From positions 164,569,465-164,633,464 of the forward strand of contig CP136068.1 in the NCBI GenBank assembly GCA_032622095.1: a DNA stretch of 64,000 nucleotides, written 5' to 3'. This DNA comes from Siphonodentalium dalli (Eukaryota; Mollusca; Scaphopoda; Gadilida; Siphonodentaliidae). The notes beneath the pieces are model-generated. The model had not been told where the DNA came from, did no database searches, and saw nothing but the letters and a program-made list of their open reading frames with translations. Of the stretch, positions 36,838 through 47,000 are shown piece after piece. The first letter of the stretch is position 1. Each line of letters begins with the position of its first letter. The translations under genes and the position numbers were made by a program.

Positions 36838-37060
36838 TTTAACATTTTCAGATGAATACAGAGGGATAACTCTTGAACGGAAAATAGAACGTCGATCAAC
36901 CCTCTTTTGTACGCCCTCCTGTTGTAATCCAAGCTCTTTGGGATGGAGGTATGATTGAACACTCCTTTGGTTGACCACACAATGGTGAACATCCATACCA
37001 AATTCCATTGAGATCTGACAATATGTGGTTGAGCAGTCTGGGTGAACGTCGACTCTATAT
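36838..37060. repeat. 'gggataactct' module
   Basis: Contains 'gagggataactcttgaac', 'tggtgaacatccataccaaattcca' and 'gagatctgacaatatgtggt'. Related, more decayed modules lie at 37885-38110 and 38150-38460, each with 'ggatggatgg' or 'cagacagac' tails. Confidence 0.5.
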
Positions 37061-37160
37061 TTGAAATATAGAGTCTGGAGCTATTGTCGCCAATACCATT
37101 TCTATTCAGCGAAGAGCTTCCCCAAAATGACGTCACGGATTTTTAAAAATACATCGATGA

Positions 37161-37474
37161 TTGACAGGTGTCCCCACGTGTTATTTGTTGTGCTTCGCAA
37201 TAACAAGGCCTGTGTCGCGACATAAACTGACAGAAGATAATATTTGTCGTGTGTGCGACTATTCTTTTTCGGGAGATGAACTCGCTGCATCAACGGGAAA
37301 GCTGCATCCGAGAGCAAAAAATAAGGTCGTCATCAAAAATGATGCTTTAGAACTATTTAAAAGCATAAAATTAAGTCATTTCCTCGGTGTTTAACTTTCA
37401 GATGACTTTTTTACGACAAATAATTTGATTTGCAAACCATGTTACAATAAAGTAAATCAAATACACGGACATGA
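37161..37474 (+). pseudogene. Cys-rich (zinc-binding-like) exon fragment with one in-frame stop
   Basis: The frame reads ...RHKLTEDNICRVCDYSFSG, then a basic linker, an acidic helix (NDALELFKSIKLSHFLGV), a TAA at 37392, and continues in the same frame as DDFFTTNNLICKPCYNKVNQ up to GA|GTGAGT, a strong donor at 37474. Two CxxC pairs (CRVC and CKPC) about 70 residues apart look like one zinc-binding unit. No ATG is found. I read it as the first-exon remnant of a zinc-binding protein, host or transposon derived. The function is unknown. Confidence 0.3.
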
Positions 37475-38499
37475 GTGAGTTCTATTTATATTTATGGGAG
37501 GCCAAGTTGGTACCATACGCATGCCTATATATCAGGTCCAGCACATCCTTCAAATTAATCGGAATCGTACCGAATATATAATTTCGAAGCCATTTTTTAT
37601 GTCTCTGTTGTATTTGCAAGCGCCGCTCTGTTACTATATTTAGAGGTGACATTATGGGAGTCTCCGCCCACTAACACTTGTTTATTAACCCATACGGTTT
37701 CATTGGACGGAAAATAATTTACGCAATCAATCAGATTACGGAATCCCGAGGACTTGGAAATGAGATAGCGATGTTATCCGTCAGACCTTATATTCAATGT
37801 TGTAATGAATATTTAGGTATGAGTTTACTCAGACTGGTGGTTGAGTTATCTGGTCAGACAGACAAAAAATAAACATTTCCATTTAAACAAAGATGAATAA
37901 CTCTAGAAGAGAAAATGTTAACAAAACAATTAAAAACTCCACTGAATGTTCTCAAAGTGGTGAACAACCATACTATCTGATCTGACTACCTGTGGTAGAA
38001 TATTTGCTTGGATGGATGGATGGCCAGACAAATGGATTCACTGACAGATGGATGACCTGACAGACAGATATAATCCAGTATACTCACTATTCCCTTCGCT
38101 CATGGGGGAGGGTATAATAATTTGGACAAAGCAGGTGTTCTCAATGATTTGAGATATTGAGGCAAGCAACTTGTATCCCAAAAGTTATCAGTTTTGTATT
38201 GTTTGTTATCCAGTCGGACAGACAAAAATCATGAAAAATTAACAAACTGAGATTCCTAACTCAGGCTAAATAATATTGACAAACCTGGTTTGCGCATTGA
38301 TCTGTGATATTGCGACAAACTACTTGTATATATAAAATTATTGAAACCAGTTCATATATGTTCAAACAATCAATATGGATGTCAGGATGTACAGATGATG
38401 GATGGAGAGCCGGACGAACAGAAGGACATATGGATGGAGTCAATCCAGTAATAACCCGCATTCTCATCGAGAGTGTAGGTACAATAAAAGATGAAATAC
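37475..38499. repeat. Decayed modular repeats, no gene
   Basis: Two decayed modules with 'ataactctagaagag' and 'tggtgaacaaccatac' (37885-38110) and 'cagtcggacagacaaaaat' (38210) plus 'ggatggagagccggac' (38400). No coding content recognised. Confidence 0.45.
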
Positions 38500-38507
38500 A
38501 CAGCCAT

Positions 38508-39409
38508 TAGTGTTGAAACGACTAATTGACTAGCTGTAGTCGACGCTGAAATGTCAGAACGTCGACTCGGAATTTTGCTGTCGACTAGTCGCAACATAGT
38601 GTATTAGTTACATGTATAACGTTTTCGAGATCGATTCCGTCATAATCGGTGTTAACTGCGCGTAAGTTACGGGAAGTATAACGTTGGTGGCACCTGGAAT
38701 TAACAGTGTTACTAGTATAGATGCACACTGTGACCAGACTACTAATTGAAAGAATGAAATTGATAACACAATGTCTCACTCGTCGTTTGAGTTCAAAGAC
38801 ATCACTGTGACATGATGGCAATGATTGACATGGTTTTATCGTTTGTCGGAGACCGCTCTGATCTACACACTGTGTATATTTCAATTGATCTTGCACCATC
38901 GGGTTATGATGCAACTATGTGAGAAGGTCGCTTAAGGTGACATCATTGGAGCAACCTCTCATAAAATAGCATTGAACATGATAAGAATTGGCTATCGTAT
39001 TCTACAACGTAGCCTATACTATAGGGCGTATTTATTCAAAACATTTTATAGTGACCCCGCACGGCACTGGTTTATTGGTGATCACGTTACCAAACGAAAA
39101 CTAGAACGCTGCTATTAAATGATAGTGTTTCTAATCATTATCCACCACATGTCTAATTATTTAATTACATTCAGTGTGTTGGATAAATATCTAGATGTTT
39201 ACTGTACTATTAACCAAATAAATTGGTGTCTATGCAGGGAAATGCGCTACGTAATAGATCGTTATTGCATCAGTGTATGCCACGTACGAAGAATTTTCCG
39301 TACCATGTAATGTTTGAAAGTTTTGATATCGGGTACTGACTAGTCAACGCAACGCGACTTTTGGGCTTCGACTGGTCAACTTTGAAATTCACTAGTCGTT
39401 TCAACACTA
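38508..39409. mobile_element. hAT-like non-autonomous transposon (902 bp) with perfect 8-bp TSD
   Basis: Ends TAGTGTTGAAACGACTA (38508-38524) and its exact complement (39393-39409), a 17-bp perfect TIR. The flanks are ACAGCCAT at 38500-38507 and again at 39410-39417, an 8-bp target duplication as made by hAT transposases. Further subterminal 'gtcgactagtcg'-type motifs sit near both ends. Internal frames (109 codons at 38585-38914, minus) show no transposase motif. Confidence 0.9.
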
Positions 39410-39417
39410 ACAGCCAT

Positions 39418-40275
39418 TATGTTTAAAACAGAATGAACAAAGGGGGGATAGTACAAAATTTACCGGAAGGTATGCCGTTTTTATCCATCCTGCATTTTTG
39501 GGTACCCACCATCTCAAAACCTGCAAAAATATATATTTTTACTCCCAAGTTTTTTTAGACCGCATAAAATTCTACTGATATCACTCATATGACTGGGAAA
39601 TTATCTCCTTTAGTTCAAATGACAGTTTAACTTGTTTCAGAAGCTGTTTTAATAGAAAAGAAAGGTCAGCCGACCACAGTGCCCCCCCCCCCCCCAAACA
39701 AAATGTTGAAATTTTCTAAGTCGAAAATGGTTAATAACTCTGTCAAAAACAATTTTTTTTCGTCATATAGATACATGTTGCACATCTTCGATATATGAGC
39801 AACAATATTCTGGTGTTTCAAATCTCTAGGATGAAAACTGTAGGAGGAGTTGATTACACCATGAAGGTACTCAAAAGTGTGACGGACAAACTGACTGACA
39901 GAGCCCATTTCTAAATTTCAGAATTAAATTTTAGGTGACAAAAATGGTTAATACAGGTAATTATAGAGATGTTTTTTTAAATACTGGCCGATAGGCATTT
40001 GTCTAGCACATACATGTACATGCAATGACATGTCTGGGTCAGTGTGTGCTGTAGTGAGAGCATGCTACAGGTCTTCGTGGGTGGTCAAATTCCATACTGC
40101 TAAATGGAAATAAAACACTATAAAGGCATATGCATTCAATTTTACGAAAAAAAAAATCATACATATCAAGCATTGAAGCGATTTTTCACTCGTAACACCC
40201 ACCTGGCATAACTTCCTGCAAATTTTGTATTATCCCCCCCCCCCCCGCCAATGAAGAGTATATTATTAATGAGTA
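39418..40275. repeat. Decayed modular repeat with poly-C tracts, no gene
   Basis: 'aaaggtcagccgaccacagtgcccccc' (39661 on) matches the left end of the element at 58573. It is followed by 'ctaagtcgaaaatggttaataactctg' and a 'gacggacaaactgactgacaga' tail. Long C runs occur at about 39682 and 40236. Confidence 0.5.
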
Positions 40276-40279
40276 TTAA

Positions 40280-40862
40280 AGGGGTACTGTACGCCATTTG
40301 CATTAAATTTCCGGTGACAACAACAATCTAATATCGATAATATATAGAAACATAACTAATTTGAGTCGAAGATGTATTCTGTAAACGCTCAGGTTAATAT
40401 GCTATCTTAAAATTTAATAATTTAAAAGTTAATAATTTGATATAAATTGAATTTATGACTGGAGCCATAAAATGGCGTCAATTAAATTACGAATTTCCGT
40501 AATCAAAATAAAGTAATTGAGGGATACTGGATGTTAAACCGATCACACTCACGATTGCTTAAAATATTATAATGATACGGGGAGAACACTCAAGTCACTC
40601 ACTGACTAGCGACGATACAATAACTTAAATCATTATATTGGACTAGTATGCCTATAATATAACTTTTATTTGATTCATTTGGTTGAAAACTGTACAAAAA
40701 TTACTCGACAACGACAATTTGTATTTTTGCATTCCGGCAAATTTGTCATCCGTAACACTACTTCGTACTCAACAGACTTTCAAATAATGAAAAAATTGTA
40801 ACCTTATTCTCCGACTCGGAGACTATAGAAACCAACAACAACATTTGGCGTACAGTACCCCT
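40280..40862. mobile_element. TTAA-flanked TIR element (583 bp)
   Basis: AGGGGTACTGTACGCCA at 40280-40296 and its exact complement at 40846-40862, flanked by TTAA on both sides (40276-40279 and 40863-40866). TTAA duplication is the piggyBac signature. A TA duplication with a longer TIR cannot be excluded. No transposase inside. It lies just past the end of the Helentron gene. Confidence 0.8.
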
Positions 40863-40940
40863 TTAAATGTGACTTTGTTGGCCCCTTTGTTATGTCTGCC
40901 AATCCTGGACCTGGAATTTTGGGATTTGTGATTCAGTGAA

Positions 40941-40946
40941 TTTATT
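40941..40946 (-). terminator. Polyadenylation signal of the Helentron gene
   Basis: AATAAA on the minus strand, 65 nt downstream of the stop codon at 41011. Confidence 0.5.
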
Positions 40947-41010
40947 TGGCAAATTTTGCGAGTTAAAAGGTTGATGTCTGGTAATAATGAAAGATAAATA
41001 TATGAACCAT

Positions 41011-44000
41011 TTACACAGCATGTCTTACACATATGGTTATTGCTTCATGGTAACTGTAATAAGTTGGGGTCACTGAGGCAGTTATGTTTAATGACCCTCT
41101 GGCATAAACATGATCGATTAAAGTACCACCTTCAGTTGTACATTCATTGACAAGTTGCTTGTACTTTAAGCCTTCAAAGAGACTGCAGATAGAAGAATTT
41201 TCAGTGCTATTCAAATTTTGATTAAAATCACCAATGACCAGTACATTGTCAAATTCTGATAGTGTGCTGATTAATTCTGCCATTTTCTGCAAGAACAGAC
41301 TCAAAGTGTACGATGGACTTCTGTATAGAACAATGATTACCAGGTTGTGAGACAAGTCAATTAAACTGAAATATTCCAGATTTGTCAACTTCAGCGTCAA
41401 TGGTCTGATATGAGATTCATTATGCATATATACCCCAACACCTCCATGCTTCTGTTTCTTCAATGTTTCAAAGAGTGGATCTAGATCCGAATTGCCATAT
41501 GAGTTGCATCTGGATGAATGGAGGAAAGTGTGGTCGTCCCATCCGAATCTAGAAGATTGGGCTTGATTAGGATTCAGCCATGTTTCTGTCAAAGCAATGC
41601 ACTGAAGAGAAGAGAATCTGTGATCAGCTTTCATATCAGCTAAATGTCCTGCAAGACCTTGAATATTATGTAGTAATATATTAAGAGTACCAAGTATCAG
41701 TGGACAATCATCAATAAAGTGTGGCATTTCATTCAATGTTTTGGAAATAGTCTCATCACAAAAGAATTTCTTACTCAAGTTTTCTTGTGTGCAGTTGACG
41801 ATGGATAGGCCATTGAGGTATCTTACTCTGCTCAATGCCACATAGCTAATGCCGGGTGAAAATGCATTTTCTAATGAAACAACTGCCTTGTCGACAGTCA
41901 ACCCTTGAACTTTATGTACAGTACAAGCATAGGCTAACATTAAAGGAAACTGTCTTCGTATTCCTCTACCAAAATTACTTTCAACATTATCCTCTATTGG
42001 CTGAAGTTTGACAACTAAATCTCCATTGGAAGCTCTTTCCTTCATATCATGACCAATAGATTGATCATCAAATGTAATGAGCACCTGCTTTGTTTTTATC
42101 TCATTTGCATCCATGTTTTTTAATTCAACAATATTTCCCATAACACCATTGACAAGACCTTGATTAATATTAATATTTCTGACCAACATCACTCTTGCAC
42201 CAAGAGCTAATTGCAATTTGGATAGCAGACAAGAGTCCGTATCTTTAAATGGAGTGACTTTCCTTTTCAAAATTCCATGCTCATTATTTTTTATGTAATC
42301 TTCAGCCATGCAGTCATAAATATTTCCAGAAAATTTTTCGTTCATCACTTGTGTATTGTAAGCATTTACATACTTTTTTGTACAGCATATATGGATGGCA
42401 TCATCAAGTTTCTTGTCCAGGCAAGTAGACAGTATATCCATGTCAGAGATTTGAAGTTGTTCATCTTTCTTTTTCACTCTGCACCTATTTAGCGCATGTG
42501 CAAATGCACCATCTTCCTTCTGGCGCATGACCTGTGTGAGTTCTGCAATTTGAAATTCATTATTGAAAATGTCATCAGGAGTTTCTGTTTTGACATACAA
42601 TCTGCTTTGTAAAGGAACTCTGACAGGTGGAAGTTGGTAAAAGTCCCCAACTAAAATGATGGTCACACCTCCAAAAAGTACATCATCTGATGTTTTCTTG
42701 ATCTGAATTAACCTTTCATGTAAATACAACAGAAGACGTTTATGTATCATACTAACTTCATCAACAATAACAACAGATAAACTGCGAAGATTACATCTCA
42801 TGGTGCTGACTATATTCTCTGAAAGTCTCATTGGTGGTAATTTTAGTCTTATTGGTATTTTGAAAGTTGAATGCAATGTCGACCCATTGATGTTATGGGC
42901 TGCAGTGCCTGTAGGAGCGACTAAGAGAACCGTTGTATCATCAGGGTTCACAGCTACTTGTGATAACAGTCTTGTCATTTCATAATATATACACTTTATC
43001 AAATGGGATTTCCCCACACCTGCTCCACCAGTCAAAAATAGATGACTAGGGGATGGATTTCCACCTTGTACTCTATCTAAACACCAATTTCTTGTTTCAT
43101 AAAATATCTGTCTCTGTTGAACATTTAAAGACCTCAACATAGGTAGGATATCATCAAATGAAAACTTCATTGGGGCTTTGTCAACAACTGAATGTTCAGT
43201 TTTAGTAGCAGATGAAAAATCAACATCACAATCAAGATTTTCATCATCCTTTACTGTTGAACTGATTTTGTTCATCATCTCTAATCTTTCATTCTCTGCC
43301 TCTGGAAAGAGTCTTGACCATGCATCCTCAGCATTGATATGGTTCATCAATTCTTGAGCATTTTGAACATCAGTGGTGTGAGGCTCGAAAAGTTTTCGAT
43401 TTGTATCAACAATATTTCTAACAGAATCATTATCGTTACTTTGATAAAGTTTGACATAGCCACTCTCATAAAAACCTTGATACTGAACAAAAGGAAGTGG
43501 CTTGAGTTGTCTATCAAATCTGTGTGGCAGATACAATTGGAGAATACTGTGATAAAATTTCTCAGAAGCAGTGGACTCTGGAAATCTTGGAAATTTTAAT
43601 ATAGCACCATCTGATCTTGTTCTCTTTTGAACATAACCTAGACCATTCTCTAATCTAAATACTGTTTCTGTTATTGCAGGCCCCTTTGTTTTGTCTGCAC
43701 CTTTAGGAACCTGTGACTTTGCAAGTACTCTGTACTCAGAACAGAAGGTAGCCAAGCAAATATTTTCAAATTCTTTGATTTTGGGTCTTTCTTTATATTT
43801 GTCAGGCAGATTAGTCATCCAGATATTTGTTGTGTTCTCATTAATGTATCTAATTGGCAAACTCATTCTGGTTGGATTCTCTCCAACTGGAACATATAAT
43901 ACTTGACGAGAACATTCTTTCATATTCAAATTGCAAACTCGGAAAATACTTTCTTGTGCAGTTATTTCCCTCTTATTGAGGTATGTGCGACCAAGCTTTC

Positions 44001-47000
44001 TCATTGTGTCTTTTGCACTCACATTGCCTTCTTGAGCTTCTTTCTGTGTTTGACTCAGGAGAGTACTCATGTGATGCTCATTTTTTGAAATATAGCTGAC
44101 AACATAGCAAATGCAGCTGTAAACATCTGTTATGTACTGAATGTCCATGTTGGCATTCCAGCATCTAAGCAGATCAGCATTGTACTGATTTGTCCATACT
44201 GAATTGGGTGACCTCTTCAAGATTATTCCATTTTTTCCAGATGTGACTTGTAAAATATCCTCAAATTCGCTTTGTGTAGTTTGGGCTCTAGCAAATAATT
44301 CTGTACATGATGAAATATTTAAGTTTTTATCAAGCATAAGTGTACCAATTTTCTCAATTACTTGCTTTGATCTCTCAATGAATGCTTCATCTTCACACTC
44401 ATTTTTTTGTGGTCTGACTAAAAATGTTCTTTCCGATGGTGGCCTCGGGAAATTGAATCTGCATTTAGTGCCTTTCTTTCGACATGAGTCGGTATGTTTT
44501 TTACTATGCTGTTGAACATGTGTAACAATTTCATTAAGCTCAGGGTCTTTCCTTTCATGTGGTACATCGCAGGTAATGTACTTATCAATGAAGTCAATAA
44601 CTTCAGCATCATCATTAACATTGAACTGAGGAGCATTCAATATCCAAAATAAACAATGCCAGTGTTTTGCACCTCGTGCAGAGTCCTCTTGTCTGTAGAA
44701 AAAATCTCGCACTTGACCAATAGGTGCAGCTTCGGACATAATTACTTTTCTCAAAAAAGTTCTGAATTTGTGTTCAAGCATTCTACATACAGTTACAGGA
44801 TTTGATCGAAGTACTTTACACTTCTCATTCCAGTCAAGTTGACAGAATTTACGAGTATCTCCTTGTTGTGTGAGAATTGTATTGATTATTTCAGGCCATC
44901 TGAACTCAGCAGTTGAGAAGGAACAGAAAAAAGTTGGAAGACCAACTTGTCTAACCATTGCAAATAAATCTTTCTGTGTACTTTGCCAGTATGCTGGTGT
45001 GCCAGGAATGCTTTTCATATATTTGAAAACTTGATCAGATTTAAGAAGCTCAGCCATTCTTTCAGTATCTTTGATTACTTCTATTGTGATGTCATGACCA
45101 TCAGATGTCTTTGCGTTTCCTTTTCGGCAAACAATTGATAGTTGAGAAATAAGTTTTTGTAGATCACAGAGGTATTGACTAAAAAATACATAATTTATGT
45201 CTTCTGCAAATCGATTGTCTGCATTCATAAGTCTCATGTTGAAATATCTGCTCAGTGATATTTTATCAGATCTATCCTCATCGTATGTGTTACGGCTATG
45301 AGGGAATTGAACTGGAAATGCTTGACTCTCTAAATCTTTTGTTCGAAGTATACTGATGGGGTTATTCCCCTCAGCTGGTGCTAAATTTATGATGTTTTCT
45401 GCTGTGTTATCAAGAACAAACTGTTCCAAGTCATCAGGTTGTAAGCATGTTTCTGAAGGAAATGCACTGTTTTGGGCAACTCGCTCATCTTCAGAATCAT
45501 TGTCATCTTCAAGACATTCTTCAACATCAACGTGTTCATCGTCATTGTTCTCATCTGACTTTTCATTCCAACTCTCATCAATTGTGATATCACTGAAAAA
45601 CTTGTTTTCTTGCTTGAGGAAACTAAGAGCCTTGAATAAGTGTTCAGGATTTACTTGTTCATACTCATAATACCCTTCATAACATAATTTTCGTTTCAAT
45701 TTCACACGAAGTAGAGACGTTGTAGTCTCTTGTCTGGGCAATGTGGTTGTTGTTTTCAATATATCAGATGGTACACAAACAACAGGTCCTTTGACTCCTT
45801 GTTGTCCTCCTTTTGGTAAACTGAGCATTTTGAAAAATGGAATAATAGGGGCAATCAAATGCCTCTCTAAACTATTCAGACATGAAAGTTCTTGTGGAAT
45901 GTCCTCCAAACTCATGTTGTTAAAATGTGATTCTGCTGGCATTTTACCCTTGAGTATTTTGTTGTGACATGTTGTACATATCCACTGTTTTGAACATGGC
46001 ATTCCTATATAAGGACAAGAATTTCCACAAGCCTTAGTGCACGAGTGTACATATTTGTTTGAAATACATCTGTCAGCTACATCTGCAATGTCAGTTCCCT
46101 TTTCAATATATGTATCAAGGTTACATTTTTTTACTTGATTAGCAAAGAAAATTCTTTCACAGCATGAACAGGCATATTCTGGGCCATGTTCTATTTCCTT
46201 TCGGAATTTTTTTAACACCTTCATGTATTCTGTATTCAAGGAGGTTTCCAATGCTTGAATTATCAAGATTTTCTTTCTGCTTTCAGTGGATTTTCTTTGG
46301 ATTCCATGTTTTCTCAGGTACTTCGCTTTGGTAGCCAATATAAGCTTTCTGCGATAGACATTGTTGCGAGCATATCTCTGCCTTCCGCTGATTATTTTTT
46401 GCTGGCGAAATGTTAGATTATGAGTGTATTTATGAACATTATGTTTCAAAACCTTTCGGCTGAACCGCAGTTCTGTTTTAAATTTTTCTCTTGAGTACTT
46501 CTTAACACTATTCCTGTGCCTTTCATCATTTTTGTATTTGTCAGTTGAATACTGTTTGACGCGATTCCTATGCCCGTCATAATTTTTGTACTTGTCAGTT
46601 GAATACTTTTTGACGCGATTCCTGTGCCTTTCATCATTTTTGTACCTGTCAGTTGAATACTTTTTGACTCGATTCATTTGCTTTTCATCATTTCTGTACC
46701 TGTCAGTTGAATACTTTTTGATGCGATTCCTGTGCTTTTCATCATTTTTGTACTTATTATTTGAATATTCATTTACATTATTCTTGTGCTTGAGATTAGT
46801 TCTATATTTTCGGATGGATCTATTCTGCTCACTATTTCTGAATTTGTTATCGGTTTTGTACTGTTGTAGCTTATAGTTAGTGTTATAAACCTTACGATTC
46901 ACTCTGATCTTGATCTTATCAGCTCCATGCTTTTTGACATAATAAAATTTGGATTTTTTTATTTTCTTACGTTTTGGTAACTGATGCTTGTCAGCTATAT

